From Pomphorhynchus laevis (lineage: Eukaryota > Acanthocephala > Palaeacanthocephala > Echinorhynchida > Pomphorhynchidae): a stretch of DNA of 64,000 nucleotides. The notes under the pieces are model-generated. The model made no database searches and was not told the origin of the DNA. It worked only from the letters and a program-made list of their open reading frames with translations. The DNA lies in assembly GCA_012934845.2 (NCBI GenBank), contig WNNJ02000030.1:1-64000 (forward strand), written 5' to 3'. A program made the translations under genes and the position numbers. Shown here piece by piece: positions 1 to 12,300 of the stretch; position 1 is the stretch's first letter, and each line of letters starts with the position of its first letter.

Positions 1-39
1 AAAATATATATAAATATATATATAATATATACATATATA

Positions 40-225
40 CATCAAGCAGAAAATATATATTTTCTGCTTGATGTTATTTTATAGTAACCTAGTTTAAAAT
101 ATGTATCTATTAAATTATTTAAATGATTTTGAAGAAAGTTAATATCATTACATATTGTTGCAATTCTTAAAATTTAATTATTTAATGTATTATATTTTAT
201 ATTATATGGTATGCATGAATATAAT
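40..225 (-). mobile_element. Penelope-like RT fragment, C-terminal piece
   Basis: On the minus strand this stretch matches, almost base for base, the region downstream of the YIDD motif in the copies at 44.6-45.1 kb and 24.0-24.4 kb (residues around GMHEC, then the LKIATICND-like and HLNNLID-like segments). It is a short, decayed copy with no continuous ORF. The flanks are TA-rich simple sequence. Family assignment follows the better copies. Confidence 0.6.
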
Positions 226-1013
226 TTATTTTTAATTTAATTAATAATTATAATTATTTAATTAATTATTTATATATACAATGTAAATATATTTATATAT
301 AATTTATTATAATATAAATAATTTATTTTTATATCTAATTTGTAAATATTGTGGATATCAATATTGTGGATATTAACAATTATTCAATATGCTCTACGAT
401 ACCTAAATATTCTTTTAATATTATACCTAAATGTTATTTTGAATATCTATTTGATTTAATAATCATTAAAAATCATTTCACATATAAATCTTCTTAACAT
501 ATGCAAAATACAAATCAAATATACCTTATAGTATTAAAGCGTATGTGTTACAATTAATAGAACATTTATTGAGTAAATTAATTTTGAAATGTTACTAAAT
601 TGAACTTGATGAGTTACTTCAAATAACACATATGTAGCAGCTATATATGGCACAAATTTGTTCAATGGAACATTTAAAAATTCTGATTATAGTTGCATTC
701 AAACATTTAATAAATAATTTCTCGTGTGGTGTTCCAATTCAAAAGGTTCATAATCCATACCTTTTATATACTACAGTGAAATATAGGATTGACACATCTG
801 TTTTTATCGATTTTAAAAAAGCTATTATAATGTGCAATAGTTAATAGTTCAATATTGCGCTAGTTATTATTGCAATTATAGTTATTTTTACCAAAAAAAC
901 TACAAAATACGATATTAATTTTAAAATAAAAATCGTTATAATTGAGTTTACCTTAAAAACGGATGTTTTCTAAAACTCAAAGCGAGTTTTGAGACCTTAT
1001 AGTTAGATTAAAT
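226..1013. other. AT-rich sequence without a recognised gene
   Basis: The stretch is dominated by A/T homopolymer-like sequence. A 65-codon ORF at 647-844 (+) has no recognisable motif, and I regard it as chance. The bases just left of 1014 would hold the 3' UTR of the proline-rich gene. Confidence 0.5.
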
Positions 1014-2315
1014 TTATTTACAATAAGTTACCGTGTGCTGTAGTACTCCTGCTTGTTTGGCTCTTTCAAGTAAAATGGATGTATCTAGAACTGAGTCACG
1101 ATGTCTTGCCATATATTCTTCTGGTTCCATTTGAACAGTTCCAATACGATTAACCACAGTCTCGAGTAAAGGCTTTTTTGCTTGGTATGTAATAATCAAG
1201 TTCCGTGGCATGCTGTAATTTTTCTCTACCTTTGGAGCCATTTGATATATTACCTTTCTTTTCTTATTAATTTCGTACGGTAACCATCTTTCTATTATAA
1301 TATCTTGTGGCTTCGGTGGTAATGGTGGGTACCTTTCAATGATGACTTGTCTAGGAGCGGGTGGGTGTGGTGGCAATTTTTTTATGATCACTTGTGACGG
1401 TACAACTTTTGGTGGTATAGGGGGTCTTTCGCGAAGAATTAGTGGAGGAGGAGTCGGGGGATTCGGCATTCTCTGGCGAATAATTAACGGTGGTGCTGGT
1501 GGAATCTGCGGACTTAGTATTTCCCTTATGATAATGGGTCCAGGTTGTGGAAGTGACGGTGGTTTTAAATATTTGATAATCACATTTTGTTTATAAATCG
1601 CAGGTGGATTCTTTGATGCTTTATATATTACAATCGGTTTTGGGTCGTATTGTAATTGATAGTGATTATACACCGGCTGTGAAGGTAAGGGATCAGATGT
1701 ACTATTATTAAAACAACATTGCATACCGTCGTCATTAGAAACGTCATGTTCAGCTATATGATTGAATGCATTTTCTCTGTAATCTTTGTGTATAAATCTG
1801 TCATCTGACTGTCCACTGCCTAGTCCACTCGGTAGTATACAAAGATTTTCATTGGAAAGTTTTATTGAGCTTATTTCTCTGTTTTCATCATTCGTAAATA
1901 TTAAAGAGTCGCTGCTGTTATCGTCTTTAGAAATTGATTGATCTTCGCTATTAGAGTATCGCATCCGTTCTATTATCATTTGTCTGTTTGGATCGGTACA
2001 TTTTATACTTTTTGTGCACGGTAAGCTATCTGTGTTGATAGTAATGGAGCCACAATCCCCGCAATTTCGTGTTATAAAATTTTTGTAGTATTCGGCTGAG
2101 CTATCCCCAAGTTCGGCACCGAATTCGCTAGAATTGCTGAGATTGTTACTGCCTAATGGACTTTGTGCTTCTGTATTTAATGTGTAGCTTTGAATCTGTC
2201 TCCTACGATATTTATTTAGGGCTGATGGATTATCATCCTCTAAACAGTAGTCTCTACAACCCTTTGATTCATCAAATTTATCAAATACTGGGCTGCTTTT
2301 GTCGAATCTTGCCAT
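1014..2315 (-). CDS. Proline-rich repeat protein of unknown function
   Basis: This is a single 433-codon ORF on the minus strand starting MARFDKSSP. The N-terminal half (about residues 1-215) is polar, Ser/Asn/Asp-rich and probably disordered. From about residue 225 to 350 there are six or seven imperfect repeats of 15-18 residues, each made of an aliphatic-basic core (such as VIIKK, VIIER, IIIERW) followed by a PPxPP stretch. A more compact tail follows and ends TVTYCK. There is no signal peptide or membrane segment. The regular hydrophobic/charged beats alternating with polyproline suggest a fibrous or scaffold protein, but that is inference. The ORF is far longer than neighbouring chance ORFs and more GC-balanced than its surroundings. 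A GTAAGT donor on the minus strand near 2394-2400 could end a 5' UTR exon. I do not recognise the family by name. Confidence 0.75.
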   Translation of the reverse strand: MARFDKSSPVFDKFDESKGCRDYCLEDDNPSALNKYRRRQIQSYTLNTEAQSPLGSNNLSNSSEFGAELGDSSAEYYKNFITRNCGDCGSITINTDSLPCTKSIKCTDPNRQMIIERMRYSNSEDQSISKDDNSSDSLIFTNDENREISSIKLSNENLCILPSGLGSGQSDDRFIHKDYRENAFNHIAEHDVSNDDGMQCCFNNSTSDPLPSQPVYNHYQLQYDPKPIVIYKASKNPPAIYKQNVIIKYLKPPSLPQPGPIIIREILSPQIPPAPPLIIRQRMPNPPTPPPLILRERPPIPPKVVPSQVIIKKLPPHPPAPRQVIIERYPPLPPKPQDIIIERWLPYEINKKRKVIYQMAPKVEKNYSMPRNLIITYQAKKPLLETVVNRIGTVQMEPEEYMARHRDSVLDTSILLERAKQAGVLQHTVTYCK

Positions 2316-2998
2316 TATTTAAAACAAATGAACGACGGAATAAGCGATGAATACATTAACTATTTCTGCATCGCTTAACTTATTGAAAAATATACTTACA
2401 TTCTACTATACCTTGAAGAATCAACTTGACACATTCAAGAAATTTGTTAAATTTCGTCTGGTTTTTAAGAGGGAAAGAGAAACTCTTTGCTAAATTGTTT
2501 AGACCCGTCTCGAACTTTTACTAATGTATAACAGCCATAAAAGATACTGGTTTTTCCTGATTTGCAGAATTGACAAATTTTATTTTCTTTGTCGACGGTA
2601 ACATATACAGTTTAGCTTCATCATACGCATATTTTGTTTTATTTGCCTAAGAATATATGCACTTAAAACAAGTTAAAAAATAATTCATACATTATTTTTT
2701 TATTTGGTAATTCGACGCTTTTTCAACTTTGAATTTTTCATTCGCAGAGCATAAATGGAAGAGACTACAAAAATTCTTAACTGCTTTGATATGAAATGCG
2801 ACTTATATTAATTAGCATATCAATTCTTGACAAATTATTGCATTCCAAATCGTCTTTTATATGGCATCCGTTTACAAATAATCTTATTCTTATTTTAACA
2901 TTAAAATTATATAATTCATTATTTTTAAAATTAAGATCAATAAATCAGATCAGATAAGTGACTACGTATTTTATTCGATATAATATTATTATAATAAT
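2316..2998. other. Upstream region of the proline-rich gene, no other gene seen
   Basis: AT-rich non-coding sequence. On the minus strand it would contain the promoter and possible 5' UTR of the gene at 1014-2315. A splice-donor-like GTAAGTAT sits about 80 bp upstream of the start codon. Nothing else is recognised. Confidence 0.4.
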
Positions 2999-5154
2999 AA
3001 TGCAGCGTTTTTATTTTCCCGTTAACGCCTGTCGGCTTCGGGTAACACAAAAGCCCTTAAACAGAAACAGTAGCATAGTAACAGAAACAGTAGCATAGTA
3101 ATCAACATAATCAAACAAAATAAATGTAGCCACATTGCGTATAAAAACTGTAATGTTAGTACAATGAAATGCATAAGCTAATCACAAGTACAACTGACCC
3201 TTGTCAATAAGTTTTAATGGCAAAGAGGATAAGTATGGACACTTAAAAACATGTAGCAGAGAAGAGCAAGATAATGAGCAAAATCGACAATAACAGCTGG
3301 AAGTGCGAGAGTGGAAAGGAAGCCGAATAATGCAAAATTTTGAATGATAGCCATCTAATGATAGACGCCAGATAAGCGGACGTTTGTGATAGTTTGGGTT
3401 CCTCCAAGTTGATTGTGTGTAAACAGGGGAACATAATATATCAGGATCTAATCTACTGACTTTGGAATCAAAGAGATATCGGTTTTCTAAATAAGCATCT
3501 GTCGAGTCAAGATGTAAATCATTTAATATTTTTACTGACAAGGGTGTTGATCTACTAAGGACGGCCACAGCCGTAGAGGAAGCTTTGGGCGAGACCCCTA
3601 CCACTCGCTTTAGGAATCGCCAGAAACATTTGTCAATTATCTGAAAATCCGTTGGTAACAAATCGGTCCAGAAACATTTAATTCCATAACTCAAAATAGG
3701 TAGCAGCATTATGTTAAAGTAACTAACCGCACCCTCAAACGAAAGTAATCCAAGTTTAGAAGCAGCATTCGTAGATTTCAATACTTTTGCAGATTGTTTC
3801 AATAGATGCGCTTTGAATGACCATCGCGAGCTAAGCAAAAATCCAAGATACTTATATGTTGGCACGAACTCTAAAATATTGTCCTTGATATACAGCACGT
3901 CATCACGACGACAAGGTCCACCTTTTCTGAATTTAATAATTTTGGATTTTTCTGTATTAATAATGAGTCCATTAGTTTCGCAATAATTTAACAGAGCTGA
4001 AATCGCCAATTGAGCGTTATCCTTATTTAATGTTATCAAGGCTAAATCATCCGCATACAATATAGTTGTAACATCTGATACTGATGAACGAATAAAATTT
4101 GGAAGGTCCAACAAAAAAAAGAGAATAATAACGGGCTAAGCGGGTCTCCCTGTTGTACTCCACGACTGGTGGTAAATACTTCGGAGTAATTCATGCCGTC
4201 AAAAATTCGTAATGAACTAGGCGCTAGGATCCTTTCGAGAAGTAATAGAAAATCACCATGAACATTCACTTCTTTATTAAGCTTTGACAAAAGCAACGCT
4301 CTGTCTATAGAATCAAAGGCCTTGGCAAAATCGATAAACACAGCGTACAAGGAGGAGTGCTGACGTATAGTATCCAGAACCTTTGACCTTAGAATTTGAA
4401 GAGCACTCAGTGTCGAATAACCTCTACGGAACCCATGTTGTTCAGATGGTAACAAATCACTGCGAAACCGAAGCAAACGCAACGCCATTAAATTCGATAA
4501 AACTTTATATGCATGATTAAGTAGCGCTATTCCCCTGTACGAGTCTTTACAGGAAGGGTCCCCTGAACCCTTGTAGATTACTTTAATTATGCCATCACGC
4601 CAACCAAGTGGGATAGGGTGGCCTCTAAGTATAGCATTGAAGAAAAATAGCCAATAGTCCGAAACTAAGCCGAAGGTCTGTCTCATGTGTTCCACACACA
4701 ATTGGTCTATTCCCGCTGCTTTACAGGAGGACATCTTGAATAGACATAACTCAATTTCGTCTAAGTCAAAACTAAGATTAAGATGATTTTGGTCAATTAG
4801 ATGGCAATAAAGAACACAATCCTTAGAATTAAAAGACGAAAGATTAGTTGAAGCTAGAATATTCACAAAATGTTGACGCCACTGTTCCAAAGGAATCCGA
4901 GAAGCAAGTTTACAAGATCTAGAGTGTAAAAGCCACGGAGCATTCTCTGCTCTGGAAAGCAGTCTTCGCTCTTTTGCTAATAAGTTCTCCAACTTAAACC
5001 TTTTCACACCATTCAAATAAAGCCTACGTAAGTATACGAAATCTGAGTTGGAGAGTGCAAATTCATTTGACTTGTAGAATGAAAGTAGAATTTTCTGCAA
5101 TCGTCTCAAATTATCCAGCATTCTAAACGAACTACGAGAAACTGGATATAACAA
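2999..5154 (-). mobile_element. Non-LTR retrotransposon (LINE), 5'-truncated, RT and C-terminal region
   Basis: The minus strand encodes a reverse transcriptase in two overlapping ORFs, 5154-4042 (370 aa) and 4114-3182 (310 aa). RT motifs run in order: GWRDGIIKVIYKGSGDP, YRGIALLNHAYKVLSN, EQHGFRRGYSTLSAL, VFIDFAKAFDSID, RGVQQGDPLSPLLF, then YADDLALI in the second frame. One frame change near 4.05-4.11 kb separates motif B from the catalytic YADD. The C-terminus has a conserved WR...LDGYH plus Cys/His segment. The 3' end carries a short hairpin (CCGAAGCCGACAGGCG) and an ATT-rich tail next to (AAT)n flanks. The 5' end is truncated at about 5.15 kb. The closest relative in the window is the piece at 49.6-50.3 kb. 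Confidence 0.88.
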
Positions 5155-5860
5155 TATTATTAATAATATTAATAATATTATAATATAATAATATTTAATA
5201 TAATAATATCAATAATATTATTATTCGCAATGATATTTTCTGTTTTTATTTCCGGTTTTCTAATGAAAGTAATATATACAGTTTTCAGATTCCCTCTCCA
5301 AATTCAGTCCCAACTAGAGCCGACGCAACATTTAAGGTTTCAAATTTAGTCACAATCCAAATTCCGACTCTATTTAACGGTTGTCCAACCTGATGAAAAT
5401 TAACAAAGACTTCGAAGCGGAAGCAACATTTACGAGTTCGAATACATTCGTCATAAAGCATACGACATTTATTTAAATATACGTATTTAAGCATACGACA
5501 TTAATGCAGCCCACTTAAACACAATTTTGTTTTGGGTAATTATCCATTATTTGATGAGAAAATTATGCTGTGAAAAATTCACATTAGAACAAGTTTTTTA
5601 TACTATTTTAAGAAAATAATTATAATTATTGAAATTATTAAAAATAATATAAAAAAATATATAAAATATATTTTTTAAATATATTATATCCAAAAATATA
5701 AATATTTATACATAAAAATATACTATATTTTGAAAATATATTTTACCCAAAAATATAAAAGATTATAAAAGACAAATAATAATAAATAATAAATAATTAT
5801 ATAAAATTTTATACAATATAAAGTTAAAATATAAAATTGAAATTTTAGATAAAAGTTAAT
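5155..5860. other. AT-rich spacer
   Basis: It starts with an (AAT/ATT)n-rich tract abutting the LINE. A slightly GC-richer block at about 5280-5500 holds a 69-codon ORF without motifs. The rest is A/T repeats. No gene is supported. Confidence 0.4.
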
Positions 5861-6545
5861 TTTTATTTGGTGTTAATTTCTTGTACAGGTTTTTTCTTTC
5901 GTTTATGCTTTTAAAGTGTTGTACCATAAAACTTTTGTGTATAAAACTTTTAATTAGTGTGAAACAGTAGTTTTAGACGATGATAGCAGAAGCTATTGAA
6001 ATATTGGACTGACGAGTTTTTTTCGAATAATTCAAGTTTATCTGATTCCATACTATAATAAAGATAAATAATTAATAATTATTTATGATTTTGTACAATT
6101 TATTATTAAAATTAAAAATGAAAACCAGGTTTTATGAATTGACAAATACAATGTATTCGAATAAGGAATAGAGGTCATCAGGAGGTACTGCTATGAAATC
6201 AAAAATAAATCAGATCAGATAACTGAGTCTGAGTATTTTATATATAAATAAAGATCAATAGTAAATAATTACATAAGATTTTATACAATTTATATCAAGC
6301 TAGAATTTAAAATTGAAATTTAAAATAAAAATTAATTTTTATGAATTTACTAATAAAAACCAGGCGATGTATCATAATAAGAAATAGAGGTCATCATGAG
6401 TAACTGCTATGTTATCAGGTTTCGTGCCCTATTCCTCGTCCCAACATAGCTGTGGGGCAAAATGCATGCAAATGACGTATTTCCTCTGATTAAATTTGAT
6501 TATCTATTGTATCTTATTATTATACAACATATATTATTTAATATT
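5861..6545 (-). mobile_element. Penelope-like 3'-end copies (two partial, nested)
   Basis: Two partial copies of the family's 3' region lie here on the minus strand. Each shows the conserved block that reads on the plus strand as GGTCATCAGGAGG, CTGCTATG and TTATCAGGTTTCG, followed by GACCCAACATAGC-like sequence and TATTTCCTCTGAT. The first copy (about 6100-6200) is cut within the block. The second (about 6300-6540) runs through it. Both are preceded by the terminal signature CAGATCAGATAACTGAGTC, which marks the element's 3' edge in several copies. Confidence 0.6.
6385..6458 (-). ncRNA. Hammerhead-like motif, non-circular order (degenerate copy)
   Basis: Read on the minus strand it has AGCTATGTTGGGAC, GAGGAA, TAGGGCAC, GAAACC, AACATAGCAG, TTACTC and ATGATGA. 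The core has one substitution (CTGATGA to ATGATGA), so it is probably inactive. The layout matches the better copies at 6658-6730 and 44466-44543. Confidence 0.3.
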
Positions 6546-6554
6546 TAAGATTTG

Positions 6555-7045
6555 TTTGTAATTTATATCAAGTTAAATTAAAATAATTGAAATTTAAAAT
6601 AAAAGTCAATTTTTATGAATTGACTAATAAATAACAGACGATGCATCAGAATAAGGATTAAAGGTCATCAGGAGGAACTGCTGTGCTATAAGGTTTCGGC
6701 CCCTAATTTCTCGATCCAACATAGCAGCAAGTCCAACATGCTAATGATGTATTTCCTCTGATTAAATTTGATTATATTGTATTTTATTTAAATACAAATT
6801 TTATCATTTATTATCCATCCATAAAAATTTGCCACTTAAGAGTTTAAATTTATTCTTTATATTATTGTGTTGATTTATATATTTTACTATTTTCTGCTTG
6901 ATGTTATTTTTATAGTAAACTAGTTTAAAATATTCATCTATAAAATTATTTAAATGATTTTTAAAGAGGCAATATCGTTACAAATTGTTGCAATTCTTAA
7001 AACTTCATTAATATTATATGGTATGCATGAATGCTAATGCACAAA
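6555..7045 (-). mobile_element. Penelope-like 3'-end copy with RT C-terminal remnant
   Basis: On the minus strand, 7045-6830 repeats the RT C-terminal coding region seen intact at 44.6-44.9 kb, but it is decayed. This is followed by the 3' untranslated block with a hammerhead-like motif at 6730-6658 and the ATTGACTTTTATTTTAAATTTC stretch. It is one of three head-to-tail 3' ends in 5.9-8.0 kb. Confidence 0.6.
6658..6730 (-). ncRNA. Candidate non-circularly permuted hammerhead ribozyme
   Basis: Minus strand order: helix III 3' strand (CTGCTATGTT), cleavage triplet ATC, helix I 5' strand (GAGAAA), helix II 3' strand (TTAGGGG), GAAA, helix III 5' strand (ACC, then AGCACAGCAG), helix I 3' strand (TTCCTC), CTGATGA, helix II 5' strand (CCTTTAA). 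All three helices pair with one or two mismatches or G-U pairs, and the hammerhead core residues (CUGANGA, GAAA, UH) are present. The order GTC-strand, GAAA-strand, CTGATGA-strand is not a rotation of the normal hammerhead. The family's membership in a Penelope-like element, a group known to carry hammerheads, supports the call. Confidence 0.4.
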
Positions 7046-7249
7046 TAGATGTTTTAATACTAATATTATTTAATATTTTAATAATATTTTGTTGATTTAT
7101 ACTTCTCCATTATGAAAATAGAAAAAGTCTATTAAAATTGCTTGAAAATAAACAGAAAAATAGTCGTATCAATAATACGTAGTTTCAGTATTTTTGACGG
7201 AGATTATATTACCGGGATTCCAAATTCCACAGGTCAATAATAACTTGTT

Positions 7250-7965
7250 AGTAAAACAAATCATATCAGTATACTGAGTCTATGTATTTTATACTATAAA
7301 TAAATCAAAAATAAAGATAAATAATAAATAATTATATAAGATTTTATAGAATTGATTTTAACATTATTATATAAAGTTAAAATAAAAAATTAAAATTTAA
7401 AATAAAAGTCAATTTTTATGAATTGACTAATAAATAACAAACGATGTATAAAAATAAGGATTAGTTGTCATCAGGAGGAACTGCTATGTAATCAGGTTTC
7501 TACTCTTATTCCTCGACTCAAAATACGTGCTAACAACGTATTTCCTCTGATGAAAATTGCTATCTAGTGTACCAATTGTTGTATCTAATACAACGCATAT
7601 TGTTTATTATCCATAATTTTTTTGCTTAATAGCTTTTATAAATTTTTAATAATATTTTGTTGTTCGGTCATCAGAAGGAACTGCTATTACAATTAAACAA
7701 TGACTAATGAAATCTTTATACATAATAATTAATAATAAATAATTGTCATAAGATTTTATATAATTTATATCAACTTAAAATAAAATTTGAAATTTAAAAC
7801 AAACGTATATTGTTATAAATGAGTAATAAATAACAAATGATGTAGCTGTTCAGGAGGAACAGCTATATTATCAGTTTTCGGCTATTATTCCTCGACCCAA
7901 CAAATATTTTTTATTATCCATAAAATGTTTTCGCTTAATGGTTTAACTAAATTTTTAATAATATT
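7250..7965 (-). mobile_element. Two further Penelope-like 3'-end copies
   Basis: The copies at about 7258-7600 and 7690-7960 show the same conserved 3' block on the minus strand, including the ribozyme-like segment (about 7466-7530 and 7845-7912), the TCAATTTTTATGAATTGAC stretch and the terminal ACTGAGTC motif near 7275. Both ribozyme-like segments are partly eroded: the helix III 3' strand is missing in the first. Confidence 0.5.
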
Positions 7966-7971
7966 TTTTGA

Positions 7972-8118
7972 GAGTGCTTCAGCCTACCTTATTACGTATT
8001 TACGATGGCGTATCGTATTCTTAACCATTTATGGTCAATCGCGGGGTTCCGCAGTGTGATCCGCTCAGCCCTCTTTTATTTGCATTTTTATTAATGGACC
8101 TTCCACAAGAAAAATATT
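7972..8118 (+). mobile_element. LINE RT motif B fragment
   Basis: The plus strand reads RGVPQCDPLSPLLFAFLLMDLPQ, corresponding to RT motif B (QGDPLSPLLF) of the LINE type found at 3.0-5.15 kb. Only about 145 bp is preserved, inserted among Penelope-like 3' ends. Confidence 0.6.
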
Positions 8119-9285
8119 AAGATTATAAATATTAAATATTTAAAAAGATTTTATTCTATAAAGTCTTTATAAGACTTTATAGAATTGATATTTATAGTAA
8201 GTTAAAATTTATAATTGAAATTTTAAATAAAAGTCAATTTTTATGATTTTTCATTAATATTTATAAATTGAATAATAAATAATAGACGATGCATTGAATA
8301 TTGAATTTTTATTTGTTAACATTAAATCAGTAAAGTTTATATTTTTAAAATTAATATAAACCTTTTAACTTGTTGGTTTTGACTTAAACTCATCTCAATT
8401 AAGTTGGATAGAGGACAGTCGCCAGAATTTTATTAAAATTTAAATATTTAAATCAGAATTATTAAATAAATTAAATTAAAATAAACTAGAAAATATTTTA
8501 CTAGTGATGGTCATTAAAAATATTTGATTAATCATGACAAAATTATGTATTAAAAATAAATAATTATTATTTATTTAATTAATAAATATTTAATTCCCTA
8601 AATAATTTAGAGAATTTACGAATTTCCTAAATTGACGTAACCGTGATAATTAGCCACGTTTCGTTGGTGCACTGACTACACAACCCGGCCTCCGGGATAA
8701 TGGAAACAATGAAAACATTTCGTTATTAAGTTAATGTTATGTTGCGAATTTCTAAAACATATAATATGAGCAATATTTAGATAAACTATCGTATAATAAA
8801 TAAAAAATCATTTATGCTGATCGATTTTTGTAATTTTGAATTATTAAAAGAAACTTATTAATTGTTATCGAGAAATACTAATTTATTTTTACATTTTGCT
8901 AGCCACTGCTATCAGAAACAGAACGTACAGTACGTTCACCAACTGCCAACGATTAAAGATTTATTAATGCATAAGATAATATAACCCATTATTCTTTCAT
9001 GTAACATTTTTATAAGATCAGCGAAACAGCAAAAACTCAAGATCATCATTTTATCGGATGAAAAAAAAGAAAAACAAAAAGCATCCAATAAATTATAAAA
9101 ATGATAGCACATAGTACTGGTCTTATCCACGTTATATAATCCATATACACAATGTCTATTAATATAACCAAACAAGTAATCACGATTATATAATTTTTCT
9201 TAATCTTCTTTATATTTTTTATATTTGAACACGTAATCACAATTAAAGTAAAGTTTTGCTAATGTACTATTTATTGCTATGAACT
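8119..9285. other. AT-rich region, no gene recognised
   Basis: Mostly A/T-rich with a small GC-richer patch at about 8635-8700. ORFs of 64-79 codons at 8936-9240 (-) show no motif. No repeat family from elsewhere in the window is evident. Confidence 0.4.
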
Positions 9286-12200
9286 CTATTGATTCAACTG
9301 GTGACACACTTATTGCATGGTTTGTAGATCTACTCAATAAAGCCTTCCATGACCTTTCGTGCGTCCATCAATTTGTTTAGTAGATTGATTGAAGGAACTC
9401 TTAAACGCGAACCAAATCCATATCGATCCTGACGGCTTAAATGTTACCGAAGAACAGAAATACTAGAAAAACGTGGTATGCATTTTCTATCAGTCGTCAA
9501 ACTTTATTGAAGAAAAAATCTCAAATTCTAATGTATGCGCGAATCGATTATTGTCATCTTTTGTCGAAGCATTCGTTAGAATCTATTTATGTTAAACCTG
9601 GCAATATTATCTACAATCGTCATTTACTGTCGATCAGCAGACTCTTACAAGATCATTCAGTCGATTAATATTTCAAGCATTTTCACGATCTTCTTGATAA
9701 AGATTGCGATTTAACAGCCGTATCAGCTGAAAAATACCTCAAAGAATATGTCAAAGATTCATTCATACAAGAACTAAAATTAATCCACATTCATAAAGGG
9801 CTACTCGAGAATTGTACATTGACAATATTACCAGCATTTAATACGGCACTCAGTTCGGAACATGCTAAAATAAGGCCTCGCGATGTACGTAGCAGTATAG
9901 TGCAGAAAGTTATGCATCTGTTTCTATTTGCAAAACAAGTTCGGATAATGAAGTACCCTCCATAACTTTCGTCCAATTTAAGTGTTATTTCTGTGGAGGT
10001 ATGCGACATCCAAAAACTCTGTGTATCGTGAAAACTCTTAAATGTCATACTTGTGGAAATCAAGGGATCTTAGCAAAAGTATGTCGTTCTTGTCCGCCAT
10101 CAAACAAGCTTAGCTTAAATCATATGGATTTTACTAATATTCTTCGTAATAGTGTGATACCTAAATTAGATAAAGGTATCGTGTCAGTTTAAATAAACGA
10201 GCTTGAACATGAAATTCAATGGGCGTTTAACAATTGCGTTTTTAAATATTTTTAGCATCTGAAGCTCATATGTATCACATCACCTGACTGTTGACAACAC
10301 TCGGGTTGTGCGCTCTCGAATGAGTATCCATAACCCTATGGATACATATAACCCTATCTACGACTCTCGTCAGAACAGAGATTAACCGATTTTTACTTGA
10401 AGGCATTATTGAACTAAACTACCCACCAGGGCGAGATCAAGTCCTCATAGTGACGAATCGATGTAATAGGCGCTGTATGATTGCATGATTATTGTACATT
10501 ATTTACATTATTGGATGAATATCTTATATAAAAAGCGACAACTTAATCGAAATGCCTCAATACTGATATTTCAGCGCTTGCCATCGAATTATAATTAAAT
10601 ATAATTACGACAGCAATATATGGTATATAACCACGTTCGAGGCTGCCGTATCAAGTTACCACTATAAAATAAGGCATTTTAGCCTTAATCCTTAGAAAAC
10701 CACACACAATTCGAACTCGATAAAGATTCTTGGATATCTTATAAGCGATGGTAACATTATATTAGCATCCTAAGATAATCAAATCTTTATTGCTGATGAA
10801 ACTGTGAATGATAAGAAAATTATGTATCAAATTAAAGTTATGTTTACGATTTACTCACCTTTAGATTCGGAAATTTTTAGATATCATCCGACCGCTCATT
10901 AATGTAACATCTTTCCCACTCTTATCTGAAGCTTTAATTTCATCCGATTACCTAAAGTGTGCGTTAGCCGAGGTCTAAAACGGACGTTTTTAGATTCGCT
11001 TTATCAGGCGCATTGACTCAAGAGAGTCATCATGTTGCCTTCTACTTCCGCATTTAATAACCATTACATGCAAGTTATCAATCGTCTGTTGAGCTAGAAG
11101 CTCTGGCGATAATCTAGCGTTTGAGACAATGAATACATTATATCGTGGGCAAGCATTTTTAAGTAAATTGATCATATGCCAATTTTTTATATTCTCAAGT
11201 AACTGCAATAGTACCATAAAAACGACAATATTTCGCGATGGAGACTATAACTATCAGAATTACATTACGACATATCTTTCAGACCTGTCTGTGGAAACAT
11301 AACTGCTGATGCATTATCTCGTATTCAGTGTCATTTTAGCCATATTCAACAAAATTGAGCTTTAACTATTGTAGTTTATTGTACAATCCAGGAGAAACAC
11401 GTTTTTGGTATTATTTGTGGTCTCACAACCTTCAATTTTTAATCAATGAGACCGTCATATAATCGAAGTACATGGTCTGCTTGAAAATTATACCTCGATT
11501 ACGGAAAGAACAAAATCCAATATTGATTAAATCGTTTCAATCAATGAAACGTATTTCAGTTGACTTCAACTGTCTCTTTCCTGTGTCTTCAATTAACCAA
11601 TATATGTTTACATCTGTAAAGTCGTTTCCCTGAACAGGCCATGTAAAGACTATTCAACGAATGCTATTGGGTGTCTGCGCAGGCTCTTAGCTATTGGGTG
11701 ATCCTTCACGTATACATTCTGATAGAGTAGAAGTTTTCTTGACCCGAGACGGTCGCAGCTTTCTCAGCCGAAAAAATGAACTATTCTTACACCACTCTTA
11801 TAATTCTTGCGACAACGATTAATGTGAGAAATTTACTTAAACTATTTAGAAATATGTTCAGCTCGCTATTCTCGAACACATTCGAAAAATAGACGAGTAG
11901 CACCGAGTATTGCCCTTTGCATTGAATTCGATTCGCTGCCTCATATACACTGCTATGAATGTGACTTATCATAGGAGACTTCAGATTCTGAAGAAGATCT
12001 ACCTCTGGAATCACTTATCTTGATTGGATGTATGATAGAGTATTGCTGAAGGACTCGATACGAGAATCAAAATACGATAGTCGTGTATAGGAAGAAAGTA
12101 CAGCTGGTTAACGCAATCCCAAACTATGCAACGATATCTTTTGACAATGGGGAAACAGATCAAGTATCGACGAAGCATATCACTACTTACCCAAAGTAGA

Positions 12201-12300
12201 ATACCGACGAGATGAACCCAAGACACGAGTCCAATACTAATGAGAGGATAAGGTATCATTTGAAGGATGATATTATATCGGATAAATAAGTTATCGACGA
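9286..12300 (+). mobile_element. Fossil Ty3/Gypsy-like LTR retrotransposon
   Basis: This is a heavily decayed element on the plus strand. A gag-like segment (about 9.29-9.95 kb) is followed by a pair of CCHC-type zinc knuckles (about 9.98-10.1 kb), then degraded pol-like sequence to about 12.3 kb with short RT/RNase H-like and integrase-like traces. No convincing LTRs could be delimited. It is broken in many places and looks old. Family assignment rests mainly on the zinc-knuckle block typical of invertebrate Gypsy elements, and the right-hand boundary is approximate. Confidence 0.5.
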
